Assembly: GCA_044226785.1 (NCBI GenBank)
Contig: JBGAGK010000001.1
Coordinates: forward strand, 124,001-188,000
DNA from: TMP-86 sp039807285
Lineage (GTDB): Bacteria; Pseudomonadota; Gammaproteobacteria; Steroidobacterales; Steroidobacteraceae
Reading direction: 5' to 3'
DNA length: 64,000 nt
Shown: piece by piece, positions 1-8,169 of the stretch
Position numbering within the stretch: position 1 is the stretch's first letter
How the letters are laid out: every line of letters starts with the position of its first letter
Notes under the pieces: model-generated
The model's database searches: none
Told to the model about the DNA's origin: nothing
The model's input: only the letters and a program-made list of their open reading frames with translations
Translations under genes and position numbers: made by a program

Positions 1-151
1 AGTACCGCTCGACCAGGCGTGACAGATCGGCGGCCATGGCCCGGGGCGTCGGCGCAAGCAGCGCGGCGGGCTCGGGTGGCGGCGGGGCACGATGGCAGCC
101 AGCCAGAAGGCTCATGGCAAACCCCAGGGCGATGCGGACCGGCACAGACAT
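1..151 (-). CDS. Lipoprotein, N-terminal fragment (cut by window edge)
   Basis: Reading the minus strand from an ATG at 151 gives 50 codons that run off the left edge. The first 19 residues form a classic lipoprotein signal: a basic start, a hydrophobic core and the lipobox LLAGC, with Cys19 as the lipidated residue. The following stretch is Pro/Ala-rich, a usual linker after lipidation. No domain is visible in the fragment, so the function is unknown. It is divergent from the thiolase gene with only 23 bases between the two start codons, so the promoters must overlap or lie inside the coding regions. Confidence 0.7.
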   Translation of the reverse strand, partial: MSVPVRIALGFAMSLLAGCHRAPPPPEPAALLAPTPRAMAADLSRLVERY

Positions 152-174
152 ACGCGCCGATTATAGGGTGAGGT

Positions 175-1497
175 ATGATTCGTGAAGACTTCAAATCCAC
201 GGATCTGTCCATGCTGGTAGGTTCCCAAACCCGTCGGGTCGCCATCATTGGCGGCATCCGCATTCCCTTTGCGCGCGGGAACACCGCCTACGCGCAGGTG
301 GGAAATCAGGAGATGCTCACGGCCGTCCTGTCGGCGCTGGTCCAGAAATACTCGCTGGCCGGACAGACCCTGGGTGATGTCGCAGCCGGTGCCGTAATCA
401 AACACCCCAGCCAATGGAACCTGACCCGCGAGGCGGTGTTGTCCAGCGGCCTGTCGCCTCAGACTCCCGGTCTTGACCTGCAGCGCGCCTGCGGGACCAG
501 CCTGGAAGCGGCCATCCTCATCGGGAACAAGATCGCGCTGGGGCAGATCCAGTGCGGCATCGCTGCCGGTGTGGACTCGGCCAGCGATCCACCCATCGTG
601 TTTCCGAAGAGCTTCCAGCAACTGCTGCTCAAGGCTTACCGGGCGCGCACGGCGGGAGAACGCATCTCCGCCTGGCTTGGCGTTCGCCCTCGACACTTCA
701 AGCCGGTTCTGCCGGGCATTGCCGAGCCGCGCACCGGACTGTCGATGGGGCAGAGCGCGGAGATCATGGCCCGGAAATGGGGCATCGCCCGCGAGGACCA
801 GGACAGACTGGCGCTGGAGAGCCACCAGAAAGCCACTGCCGCCTTCAAGTCCGGTTTCCATGACGACCTGCTGGTGGAGTATCAGGGCCTCAGGCAGGAC
901 AACAATGTTCGCGCCGACACCAGCCTGGAAAAGCTGGCCAGCCTCAAGCCGGCCTTCGATTTCAGCGGAGGCGGCACGCTGACCGCCGGCAATTCGACCC
1001 CCATGACCGATGGTGCAGCGGCGGTGCTCCTGGGCAGCGAGGAATGGGCTCGGGCGCGCAACCTGCCGATCCTTGCCTACCTGACCCACGGCAAGGTGGG
1101 AGCGGTGGATTTCTACGACAAGTCCGAAGGTCTGCTGATGGCGCCGGCCTTCGCGGTCCCGGCGATGCTGGCCGATGCAGGCCTGAAGCTCCAGGATTTC
1201 GACTATTACGAGATCCACGAAGCCTTCGCGGCACAGGTCCTGTGCACGCTCAAGGCCTGGAACGACGTGGCCTTCTGCCGCGACAAGCTTGGCCTGGGTG
1301 CGCCGCTGGGCAGCATCGACCGGAGCCGTCTGAACGTGAAGGGCGGAAGCCTTGCCCTGGGTCATCCTTTCGGTGCGACGGGCGCGCGCATTCTGGCGAG
1401 CCTGGCAAAGATCCTCGATCAGGAGAAAGGCAAACGCGGGCTGATTTCCGTGTGCACCGCCGGTGGCATGGGCGTAACCGCAATCGTGGAAAGATGA
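175..1497 (+). CDS. fadI: Thiolase (acetyl-CoA C-acyltransferase, FadI-like)
   Basis: Thiolase that would cleave 3-ketoacyl-CoA (or condense acetyl-CoA) in the cytoplasm. All catalytic motifs are present: nucleophile Cys106 in RACGTS, His348 in EIHEAFA, His397 in LGHPFGATG and the second Cys427 in CTAGGMG. The 440-residue length and the DNNVRADTSLEKL and LKPAFDF segments resemble E. coli FadI more than AtoB. The ATG at 175 follows AGGGTGAGG closely; an ATG at 211 (MLVGSQ) would fit the usual FadI N-terminus equally well. The stop overlaps the next start as ATGA, so it is translationally coupled to the dienelactone hydrolase. The family is secure; substrate chain length is not. Confidence 0.9.
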   Translation: MIREDFKSTDLSMLVGSQTRRVAIIGGIRIPFARGNTAYAQVGNQEMLTAVLSALVQKYSLAGQTLGDVAAGAVIKHPSQWNLTREAVLSSGLSPQTPGLDLQRACGTSLEAAILIGNKIALGQIQCGIAAGVDSASDPPIVFPKSFQQLLLKAYRARTAGERISAWLGVRPRHFKPVLPGIAEPRTGLSMGQSAEIMARKWGIAREDQDRLALESHQKATAAFKSGFHDDLLVEYQGLRQDNNVRADTSLEKLASLKPAFDFSGGGTLTAGNSTPMTDGAAAVLLGSEEWARARNLPILAYLTHGKVGAVDFYDKSEGLLMAPAFAVPAMLADAGLKLQDFDYYEIHEAFAAQVLCTLKAWNDVAFCRDKLGLGAPLGSIDRSRLNVKGGSLALGHPFGATGARILASLAKILDQEKGKRGLISVCTAGGMGVTAIVER

Positions 1498-2156
1498 CGG
1501 ACGGCATGGTCAGCCTGACGGCAGCCGATGGGCATGTCCTCGATGCCTGGCTTGCACCTGCCCAGGGCAGGGAGCGCGGCGCGGTCGTCATCATCCAGGA
1601 GATCTTCGGGCTCACATCGCATATCAAGGCGGTGGCCGGCCAATATGCCGGGGCAGGTTTCCGGGCCATCGCGCCGGCCATGTTCGACCGGCTGGGCAGG
1701 GAAATCACGGTGCCGCACACGGATATCCAGGGCGGCCTGGCCCTGGCGCGAAAGCTCAAGATCGATGAAACCCTGCTCGACATGAAGGCTGCCGTCGACC
1801 ATGTGCGCCCGGCCGGCAAGGTCGCGGTGGTGGGCTTCTGCTGGGGCGGCACCATGGCCTACCTTGCGGCTGCACGCCTGGAAATCGCCGCGGCGGTGTC
1901 CTACTACGGGGGTTCGATTTCCAGCCACCTCGATGAAACGCTGCGCGCGCCGGTGCTGTTCCATTTCGGCGAAAAGGACGCGAGCATCCCGGCGGCCACG
2001 ATCGAAAAGATCCGCGCACGGCATCCGGAGCAGGATTATTACCTCTATCCCGCCGGACATGCCTTCAACAACACCGACCGTGCAAACCACGATCCGCCGA
2101 GTGCGGCACTCGCGCTGGAACGCAGCATCGATTTCCTGAAGACACACGTAGGCTGA
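1494..2156 (+). CDS. Dienelactone hydrolase family protein
   Basis: Alpha/beta hydrolase of 220 residues, the standard length for the dienelactone hydrolase family. The family triad is visible: Cys116 in GFCWGG, Asp162 in GEKDAS and His189 in PAGHAF. The conserved Glu that primes the Cys nucleophile sits in IIQEIFG. Family members open the lactone ring of dienelactones in chlorocatechol degradation, although many paralogues act on other esters. The start overlaps the thiolase stop by 4 bases (ATGA), and gabD follows 7 bases after the stop, so the three genes form one transcription unit. The ATG at 1506 is a possible internal start. Substrate is unknown. Confidence 0.9.
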   Translation: MTDGMVSLTAADGHVLDAWLAPAQGRERGAVVIIQEIFGLTSHIKAVAGQYAGAGFRAIAPAMFDRLGREITVPHTDIQGGLALARKLKIDETLLDMKAAVDHVRPAGKVAVVGFCWGGTMAYLAAARLEIAAAVSYYGGSISSHLDETLRAPVLFHFGEKDASIPAATIEKIRARHPEQDYYLYPAGHAFNNTDRANHDPPSAALALERSIDFLKTHVG

Positions 2157-2163
2157 ACCCGCA

Positions 2164-3618
2164 ATGAAACTCAAAGACCCTGGCCTGTTCAGGCAGCAGT
2201 GTTACATCGATGGCAAGTGGTGCGATGCCGACTCCGCCGGGACGCTGCCGGTGAGCAATCCGGCCACGGGCGCCATCCTGGGCAACATCCCCCGGATGGG
2301 AGATGCCGAGACACGCCGTGCCATCGAGGCCGCCCGCCTCGCTTTTCCCGCGTGGGCGGCACGGACCGCAAAGGATCGGGCCGGCATCCTGCGCCGCTGG
2401 TTCGATCTGGTGATGGCGAACCAGGAAGACCTGGCCGTGCTGATGACGGCCGAGCAGGGAAAGCCCCTGGCCGAAGCCCGGGGCGAGATCGCCTACGCGG
2501 CTTCATTCATCGAGTGGTTTGCCGAGGAAGGCAAGCGGGTATATGGCGATGTCATTCCGGGCCATCAGGCCGACAAGCGGCTGGTGGTGATCCGCCAGCC
2601 GGTGGGTGTGGTTGCCGCCATCACGCCCTGGAATTTCCCGTCCGCCATGATCACCCGCAAGGCGGGCCCTGCACTGGCTGCGGGCTGCACATTCCTGTGC
2701 AAGCCGGCGACGCAGACCCCCTACTCCGCGCTCGCGCTGGCGGAACTTGCACAGCGCGCCGGCATTCCTCCCGGCGTGTTCAACATCCTCACCGGGTCGG
2801 CCGCCGCCATCGGCGGGGAGATGACCCGCAATCCCGTCGTGCGCAAACTTACCTTCACCGGCTCCACCGAGATCGGCAAGAAACTGATGGAGCAATGCGC
2901 CGGCACGCTGAAGAAGGTCTCGATGGAGCTGGGCGGCAATGCGCCGTTCCTGGTATTCGATGATGCCGACCTCGATGCGGCGGTGGAAGGCGCCATCATC
3001 AGCAAGTACCGCAATACGGGCCAGACCTGTGTATGCGCCAACCGGCTGCTGGTGCAGGACGGCGTGTACGATGCGTTCGCGAACAAACTGGCCCAGGCAG
3101 TCGGCAAGCTGCGCATCGGCGACGGACTCGCGGGTGCCACCGAACAGGGACCGCTGATCGATGGCAAGGCGCTGGCGAAAGTGGAGGAGCACATCCAGGA
3201 CGCCGTAGCCAAGGGCGCCACCGTGGTGGCCGGCGGCAAACGCCATGCGCTGGGCGGCACGTTCTTCGAGCCCACCATCCTCGCCAATGTCACGCGCGAG
3301 ATGATGGTGGCACGCGAGGAAACCTTCGGGCCGCTGGCCCCGCTGTTCCGGTTCCGGACCGAAGAGGAGGCCATTGCCATGGCCAATGACACCGAATTCG
3401 GTCTCGCCTCGTACTTCTATACGCGCGACCTGGCCCGTTCGTGGCGGGTGGCGGAGAAACTGGAGTACGGCATGGTAGGCATCAATACCGGCCTGATCTC
3501 CACGGACGTCGCACCATTCGGCGGCATCAAGGAATCCGGCATGGGCCGCGAAGGCTCCAAATACGGCATCCTCGATTACACCGAGATCAAGTACATGTGC
3601 GTGGGCGGCATCAGCTGA
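2164..3618 (+). CDS. gabD: Succinate-semialdehyde dehydrogenase, NAD(P)-dependent
   Basis: Aldehyde dehydrogenase of 484 residues, the usual GabD length. The general base Glu255 lies in MELGGNAPF and the catalytic nucleophile Cys289 in GQTCVCANR; the cofactor-binding FTGSTEIGKK and AAITPWNFP segments are intact. The C-terminal block PFGGIKESGMGREG is typical of GabD. It oxidises succinate semialdehyde (or a related semialdehyde) to the acid, feeding the TCA cycle. Context with thiolase and dienelactone hydrolase suggests use in a catabolic route rather than only GABA breakdown, since no GABA transaminase is visible. The second Cys two residues after the nucleophile (CVC) is common in this subfamily. 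Confidence 0.92.
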   Translation: MKLKDPGLFRQQCYIDGKWCDADSAGTLPVSNPATGAILGNIPRMGDAETRRAIEAARLAFPAWAARTAKDRAGILRRWFDLVMANQEDLAVLMTAEQGKPLAEARGEIAYAASFIEWFAEEGKRVYGDVIPGHQADKRLVVIRQPVGVVAAITPWNFPSAMITRKAGPALAAGCTFLCKPATQTPYSALALAELAQRAGIPPGVFNILTGSAAAIGGEMTRNPVVRKLTFTGSTEIGKKLMEQCAGTLKKVSMELGGNAPFLVFDDADLDAAVEGAIISKYRNTGQTCVCANRLLVQDGVYDAFANKLAQAVGKLRIGDGLAGATEQGPLIDGKALAKVEEHIQDAVAKGATVVAGGKRHALGGTFFEPTILANVTREMMVAREETFGPLAPLFRFRTEEEAIAMANDTEFGLASYFYTRDLARSWRVAEKLEYGMVGINTGLISTDVAPFGGIKESGMGREGSKYGILDYTEIKYMCVGGIS

Positions 3619-3650
3619 CAGTCAACCGGGCAGGAGGATTCTCGACGGGC

Positions 3651-4370
3651 ATGCTGGGAAGCTTTCTGGAATACTCGGTGCAATGCGCGGACATCGCGCA
3701 GTCCCTGGATTTCTATCACCGGCTCGGCTTCACCCAGGCACTCGCGGGTGATGCCTGGGAGCACCCTTACGCAGTGGTCACCGATGGCCGGCTGTGCATC
3801 GGGCTTCACGGTACGGCCCCTGCCGACTGCGCACTCACCTTCGTCCGGCCAGGCATCCTGGAACTCGCCACCCGGCTCGAGACCCAGGGCCTTGCGATCC
3901 ATCATCGGCATCTGGGCAATGGAGTGTTCAACCAGATCGGGCTGCTATCTCCCGACGGCACACTGCTGCGCATGATCGAGGCGCGGAGTTTTTCGCCGAG
4001 CATGCGCAGATCCAGCGACACTTCGGTTTGCGGCTATTTCCTGGAGGTCGCGCTCCCGGCACCCGAGCCGGACAAGGCTGTGGCCTTCTGGGAAGGTCTC
4101 GGATTCGTCGGCATGGACGAACCCGAGGCGCTCCTTTCCCGCATCTGCTGCATCAGCGATTCCATCAATGTCGGATTGCATGACCCGCGGCAGATGCGCG
4201 AGTCGGCGCTGGTGTTCGAGGGCGATGATCTGGACGCGAGGATCGCAACCCTGCGTGCCGCCGGCATCGAGCCAGAATCACGGCTCCCGTCGGCCCTGAG
4301 GGGCCGACCCGTCGCGCAGATCCGCGCTCCGGAAGGCACGCTGCTCGTGCTGCTGGGCGCCGCCGATTGA
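3651..4370 (+). CDS. Two-domain VOC (glyoxalase/extradiol dioxygenase fold) protein
   Basis: Protein of 239 residues made of two tandem vicinal-oxygen-chelate modules. The first is about residues 3-115 (opening with a YSVQCADIAQSLDFYHRLGF-type segment) and the second about 125-238 (YFLEVALPAPEPDKAVAFWE). Such proteins act as glyoxalases, dioxygenases or metal-free binding proteins. The usual metal ligands are not clearly conserved, so enzymatic activity is uncertain. The ATG at 3651 is the only sensible start; AGGAGG lies rather far upstream (13 bases). It is 32 bases behind gabD on the same strand, so probably in the same operon. Its last 337 bases are overlapped antisense by the long YceI-like lipoprotein frame. 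Confidence 0.75.
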   Translation: MLGSFLEYSVQCADIAQSLDFYHRLGFTQALAGDAWEHPYAVVTDGRLCIGLHGTAPADCALTFVRPGILELATRLETQGLAIHHRHLGNGVFNQIGLLSPDGTLLRMIEARSFSPSMRRSSDTSVCGYFLEVALPAPEPDKAVAFWEGLGFVGMDEPEALLSRICCISDSINVGLHDPRQMRESALVFEGDDLDARIATLRAAGIEPESRLPSALRGRPVAQIRAPEGTLLVLLGAAD

Positions 4371-5053
4371 CGACGCGCGACCAGATTGAATTTCACCTCG
4401 ATTTCGTCGCGCACCTGGAGCGCCCCCAGCAGAATCGAAAATGGCGCCAGACCGAGTTCCGACTGCTTCAGTTTCAGTTCACCCGATGCGCGCACCTCTC
4501 CCGGGCTGCGCTCGATCGCAAAGGGCACCGATCTCGATGTCTCGTGTCCTGCAACTGAAACAAGTACCCGGGCCACGGGCAGAGCCCCGGATTCATCGAT
4601 GGCAACACTGCGGATGCTCATCCGCGCATGGTGTGCGGTATCGAGCACGCGCTCGCCCAGCAGGTTGCGCCGCGTACCGGCGCGCGCTTCCGCGGGAACA
4701 GCGCCCGCGAACTCCGCTCCTTCCTGGGCACGCTGGCCCGGGTCGTCCACCTCGGCTTGCTCCAGCAGCACCTCGATGGCGAAAGCTGAGCGCGCCAAGG
4801 TGGGCGCCTCCGAAATCCAGCCTCCGGCCTTCCAGGAAATCACGTGGTTGTGGCCGAATCCGGCCAGCGGCCCGGCCCGGTACACTCTTGCACGGATTTC
4901 GGACTGCTCTTGCACGATTCGCATCACCGGTGTGGCAGGCCGCGGCATCGGTATGCCGGTGTCACCGGGAGAACTCTGGCGTGGCACCAGACCACAACTT
5001 GCGGCCAGCACCAGCAGGGCTGAAGACAGCAGATACGGTGCGGGGGTTTTCAT
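4034..5053 (-). CDS. YceI-like lipoprotein with long antisense-overlapping C-terminal tail
   Basis: The start at 5053 gives a lipoprotein signal ending in the lipobox LAASC (Cys20). Residues about 45-225 form a YceI-like domain: it has the GFGHNHVISW motif, an internal NLLGERVLD segment and ends in EIEVKFNLVA, the typical final strand. YceI proteins are periplasmic lipocalin-like binders of isoprenoid or quinone-type lipids. The family normally ends there, but this frame stays open for another 112 codons (to TAG at 4034), all antisense to the VOC gene. The tail has no recognisable domain and is Ser/Arg-rich, so either the overlap is real or a base error hides the true stop near 4370. It is divergent from the cytochrome b561-yceI pair. 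Confidence 0.7.
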   Translation of the reverse strand: MKTPAPYLLSSALLVLAASCGLVPRQSSPGDTGIPMPRPATPVMRIVQEQSEIRARVYRAGPLAGFGHNHVISWKAGGWISEAPTLARSAFAIEVLLEQAEVDDPGQRAQEGAEFAGAVPAEARAGTRRNLLGERVLDTAHHARMSIRSVAIDESGALPVARVLVSVAGHETSRSVPFAIERSPGEVRASGELKLKQSELGLAPFSILLGALQVRDEIEVKFNLVARRQSAAPSSTSSVPSGARICATGRPLRADGSRDSGSMPAARRVAILASRSSPSNTSADSRICRGSCNPTLMESLMQQMRERSASGSSMPTNPRPSQKATALSGSGAGSATSRK

Positions 5054-5077
5054 GCGAAACACGTTTTCGGTTCTCCT

Positions 5078-5086
5078 TGGTACACT
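5078..5086 (+). promoter_or_regulatory. Candidate extended -10 promoter for cybB-yceI
   Basis: TGG followed by TACACT fits an extended -10 element, 41 bases before the cybB start codon, in the 73-base divergent gap with the YceI-like lipoprotein gene. No good -35 is visible. This is sequence resemblance only. Confidence 0.3.
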
Positions 5087-5126
5087 AACCGCCCGACGAT
5101 ACCCGAAGCCCGATGGAGAAGACTCC

Positions 5127-5690
5127 ATGAACACCGCAACGCCGGCCCCGACCTACACGCCGGTTGCACGACTGCTGCACTGGGTGATCGCCGGGCTGAT
5201 CGTCGTGCAGTATGTGCTGGCCAACCTCGCGGAGGATTCTCCCAGCAAACTGCAGCAGCTTGCACTGCTGGCCCGGCACAAGAGCTTCGGCATGACCATC
5301 CTGATGCTGGCCATCCTGCGATTGCTGTGGCGCCTGTTTCACCGCGCACCGGAATTGCCTGACAGCATGAAACCCTGGGAACGCCGGCTCGCCACGCTGA
5401 CCCATGGCATCTTTTACTTCCTGCTGTTCGCCATGCCGCTGGCTGGCTGGTTCATGTCATCGGCGCGCAACATCAGCGTGAGCTGGTTCGACCTGTTCAC
5501 CTGGCCTGACCTGATCCCGGTCAACAAGGCTGCATTCAAGTTCTTCGATGCGGCACACATCGTCATGGCCAAGGCCCTGTTCGTCCTGGCCATCCTGCAC
5601 ATCCTGGCGGCATTGAAACACTACCTCGTCGACAAGGATGATGTCATGCAGCGCATGCTGCCAGCCCTGACCCGATGGAGCCGGTCATGA
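5127..5690 (+). CDS. Cytochrome b561 (di-heme membrane electron carrier)
   Basis: Inner-membrane protein of 187 residues with four hydrophobic helices. Histidines positioned for b-heme ligation are seen in LLHWVIAG, LARHKSFGM, LTHGIFYFL and AILHILAALKH, the pattern of the bacterial CybB family. It would move electrons between quinol and a periplasmic acceptor such as superoxide. The start is ATG at 5127, with GGAGAAG 6-12 bases upstream. The stop overlaps the downstream yceI-type gene as ATGA, the same cybB-yceI pairing seen in many proteobacteria, which supports a functional link with a lipid or quinone carrier. Confidence 0.9.
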   Translation: MNTATPAPTYTPVARLLHWVIAGLIVVQYVLANLAEDSPSKLQQLALLARHKSFGMTILMLAILRLLWRLFHRAPELPDSMKPWERRLATLTHGIFYFLLFAMPLAGWFMSSARNISVSWFDLFTWPDLIPVNKAAFKFFDAAHIVMAKALFVLAILHILAALKHYLVDKDDVMQRMLPALTRWSRS

Positions 5691-6385
5691 AAGCGCGTAT
5701 TGCGACATTTTGCACCCTGATCCTGCTGGCCTCAGGCGCCTCCCGGGCGTTTCGTCATGCGAATGCCGAGGCCGGCGCCAACGCGCGGGTGACTGCACCT
5801 GCCGCACCTGCCGCACCTGCCGCACCTGCCGCACCTGCCGCAGCCGCGGCTGTCGCGGCTCCGACGGCCACCTCGGCAGGACCGTCCGGCGGCGCTTTCA
5901 CCGCCGATCCGGCACACAGCGTACTGGGTTTCACCGGGCTGCAGGCGGGTGCCGATTTCAAGGGCACGTTCGGCGCGTTTACCGCGCATGTGGTGTTCGA
6001 TCCGGCTCATCCGGGCAGCAGCCGCATCGAGGTGCAGATCGAGACCCGGTCCGTGGACACGCAGGACGGCGAGCGCGACTCGACCATCCGGAGTGCCGAT
6101 TTTTTCGATGCCGAACACTTCCCGCGGGCTGCCTACATCACTCGCTCGATCTCCCCGAGCCCGACCGGATATTCCGCCGTCGGCACGCTCACCCTGCGCG
6201 GCAAGAGCCGCGACGTGCCCATCGCGTTCACCTTCAACCGGACGGCAGCCGGTGCCACGCTCACCGGCAACGCCCTGATCAAGCGCCTGGATTTTGGTGT
6301 CGGACAGGGCGAATGGCAGGACACCAAATGGGTCGGCAACGAGGTGCGAATCAACTTCTCGTTGAGCCTCAGGCCGGCCCCCTGA
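5687..6385 (+). CDS. YceI family periplasmic protein
   Basis: Protein of 232 residues. A Sec-type signal peptide (about residues 1-23) is followed by an Ala/Pro-rich linker encoded by a perfect tandem repeat, then a complete YceI domain (about 70-232). The domain starts GGAFTADPAHSVLGF and shows the landmark segments TVGTLTLRGKSR-like (SAVGTLTLRGKSRD) and DFGVGQGEW. YceI proteins are lipocalin-like lipid or isoprenoid binders. The ATG at 5687 overlaps the cybB stop (ATGA); an in-frame ATG at 5675 is less likely because it places charged residues before the signal peptide. Expected to be exported and to work with the upstream cytochrome. Confidence 0.9.
   Translation: MKARIATFCTLILLASGASRAFRHANAEAGANARVTAPAAPAAPAAPAAPAAAAAVAAPTATSAGPSGGAFTADPAHSVLGFTGLQAGADFKGTFGAFTAHVVFDPAHPGSSRIEVQIETRSVDTQDGERDSTIRSADFFDAEHFPRAAYITRSISPSPTGYSAVGTLTLRGKSRDVPIAFTFNRTAAGATLTGNALIKRLDFGVGQGEWQDTKWVGNEVRINFSLSLRPAP
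5795..5839 (+). repeat. Five perfect tandem copies of a 9-bp unit (GCACCTGCC)
   Basis: Five identical copies of GCACCTGCC, 45 bases, inside the signal-to-domain linker of the YceI protein gene, encoding a repeated Ala-Pro-Ala tripeptide. Because the unit is a multiple of 3, slippage would change linker length without breaking the frame. Confidence 0.95.
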
Positions 6386-6412
6386 TATCCGCATCCGGCG
6401 AAAGGTGCCCGC

Positions 6413-7024
6413 ATGAAATCCAGGCCGTTGAACATCACCGTGACCCGCGAGGCAGCCGAAGAGGCGGTGCGCACCCTGCTGCGCTGGGCAGGTGAAGACC
6501 CTGCACGGGAGGGATTGCGCGACACACCTGCACGGCTGGTGCGCGCCTACCGCGACTGGTTTTCGGGGTACGAGTCGGACCCCGGCGAATACCTGCGGCG
6601 CACCTTCGAGGAAGTCGAAGGATACGACGAGATGGTCATCCTGCGGGACATCTCCTTCGAGTCGCATTGCGAACACCACATGGCGCCCATCATCGGTCGT
6701 GCGCATGTCGGCTACCTGCCCACCGACCGTGTGGTCGGCATCAGCAAGCTGGCGCGGGTGGTGGACGGGTTCGCAAGACGCTTCCAGGTCCAGGAAAAGC
6801 TCACGGCGCAGATTGCTGCCTCGATTCACGAAGTGCTCAAGCCGCGCGGTGTGGGTGTGGTCATCGACGCCACGCACCAGTGCATGACCACGCGCGGCGT
6901 GCACAAGCGCGGCGTGTCCATGGTCACCAGCAAGATGCTGGGCACTTTCCGCACCGATGCCTCCACGCGCGCGGAATTCCTGCGTTTCATTGGCATCGAA
7001 GGGGCCGGCCTCTCGTCGCGATGA
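6413..7024 (+). CDS. folE: GTP cyclohydrolase I
   Basis: First enzyme of tetrahydrofolate (and pterin) synthesis, converting GTP to 7,8-dihydroneopterin triphosphate. At 203 residues it matches the bacterial FolE length. Zinc ligands are present: Cys86 and His89 in SHCEHHMAP and Cys157 in HQCMTTRGV. The substrate-binding segments GYLPTDRVVGISKLAR and STRAEFL are intact. A weak AAAGG lies about 7 bases before the ATG. It follows the YceI gene by 27 bases on the same strand and converges with the LysR gene that begins the sulfite dehydrogenase locus. Confidence 0.95.
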   Translation: MKSRPLNITVTREAAEEAVRTLLRWAGEDPAREGLRDTPARLVRAYRDWFSGYESDPGEYLRRTFEEVEGYDEMVILRDISFESHCEHHMAPIIGRAHVGYLPTDRVVGISKLARVVDGFARRFQVQEKLTAQIAASIHEVLKPRGVGVVIDATHQCMTTRGVHKRGVSMVTSKMLGTFRTDASTRAEFLRFIGIEGAGLSSR

Positions 7025-7055
7025 ACTCCGCGGCGCCGCACCTCGTGCGCAAGGC

Positions 7056-8051
7056 TCAGGGGCCCGGTGCCGATGTCACGCCACAGTGCTCGAGGAAGGC
7101 CAGTGTCGTCCGGCCGGGCGCCTTGGCGCGATGGCGGATCGCCGACAGCATCCGCTCCGCCTTCGGCAGCCGTGTATGGATCTCGGCGAGCCGCCCTTCG
7201 GCCAGCGCCTGCGCGACGGCGTGGCGTGACAGGCAGCCGAGACCGAAGCCGCTGGCGACGACCTGCTTGATGGCCTCGGTGCTGCCGAGTTCGAGGCCGA
7301 CGACCACCTGCGGCAGATGCGGCGTCAGCCAGGCATCGGCTGCCTGACGCGTTCCCGATCCGCGTTCGCGCAACACCCAGGTCGAGCGCGCCAGGTCGCG
7401 TGCGGTCGCAACGCTCCCTGCAAGCGGATGGCGTGTTGCCGCGATGATCACCAGTTCGTCGGTACGCCACGTGTGGACGACGATATCGCGATGCGTCTCG
7501 GGGCCTTCGATGAAGCCGAGTTCGACATCGAAGCGAGCGACCGCTTCGATCACGTCGTGCGTGTTGGCGATCTGCAGGTGGATGCGGCTCCCCGGATGCG
7601 CCCGCGTCCAGGCCGTCACCAGTGACGGCAGCAGGTGTTCGCCGACGGTGAAGCTCGCAGCCACGCTCAGCGGTGCCACGTGCCCGGTGTCACCGAACTG
7701 CTCTTCGATCCCGCCGGCGCGATCCAGCAATTCCTGCGCCCTCGGCAGCAGCGCGCGGCCGTTCTCGTTGAGCAGCAGGCGCCGTCCGACCCGGTCGAAC
7801 AGCTCAACGCCCAGGACGGTCTCCAGATCCGAAAGCGCACTGCTTGCCGCCGATTGCGACCGTGCGACGCGCTCGGCGGCAGCCCGCGTCGAACCGGCAC
7901 GTGCGGTGGCAGCAAACACTTCGAGCTGGCGAAGGCTCAGTCGCAGCCGGCCTTCGGGCGGCCGGCGTGTGGCGCTGCGCGCGGCCGGCTTGCGCGCCGG
8001 TCCGGGCGGCGCGACCTCGTGCCTTGCCCGCATATCTTTTTTTCCGATCAT
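7056..8051 (-). CDS. LysR family transcriptional regulator (YeiE-like, next to soeABC)
   Basis: LysR-type regulator. The winged HTH is near the N-terminus (LRQLEVFAATARAGSTRAAA, then SQSAASSALSDLE) and is followed by a periplasmic-binding-protein-like effector domain (GLGCLSRHAVAQAL near the end). The SAASSALSDLE recognition helix and overall shape resemble the CysL/YeiE branch; YeiE family members have been described as sensing sulfite. It is divergently transcribed from a predicted sulfite dehydrogenase operon, the classical LysR-target arrangement. The start is uncertain: ATG at 8051 is chosen (331 residues), with 8033 and 8102 as alternatives. The N-terminal Arg/Pro-rich stretch before the HTH is longer than usual. 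Confidence 0.85.
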   Translation of the reverse strand: MIGKKDMRARHEVAPPGPARKPAARSATRRPPEGRLRLSLRQLEVFAATARAGSTRAAAERVARSQSAASSALSDLETVLGVELFDRVGRRLLLNENGRALLPRAQELLDRAGGIEEQFGDTGHVAPLSVAASFTVGEHLLPSLVTAWTRAHPGSRIHLQIANTHDVIEAVARFDVELGFIEGPETHRDIVVHTWRTDELVIIAATRHPLAGSVATARDLARSTWVLRERGSGTRQAADAWLTPHLPQVVVGLELGSTEAIKQVVASGFGLGCLSRHAVAQALAEGRLAEIHTRLPKAERMLSAIRHRAKAPGRTTLAFLEHCGVTSAPGP

Positions 8052-8070
8052 GATGATCTGAATTATCCGC

Positions 8071-8083
8071 TTCTTCCGATGAA
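8071..8083. promoter_or_regulatory. Candidate LysR box (T-N11-A) in the soeABC divergent region
   Basis: TTC and GAA half-sites separated by 7 bases give a dyad that meets the T-N11-A rule for LysR-type operators. It lies in the 118-base gap between the LysR start and soeA. One match to such a loose rule is weak on its own; its place in a divergent LysR-target gap is the main support. Confidence 0.35.
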
Positions 8084-8169
8084 GGGCAACGTCTACGATC
8101 ACAGGCGCGACCGGCCGGGCCGGTCAAAGACGGTGTAGCCCGCAGCCGTTCCGATTCCGGGAGACCGAC

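Noticed and set aside
5795..5839. Possible CRISPR-like repeat
   Set aside because: Units are 9 bases, directly abutting, with no spacers, inside a coding sequence.
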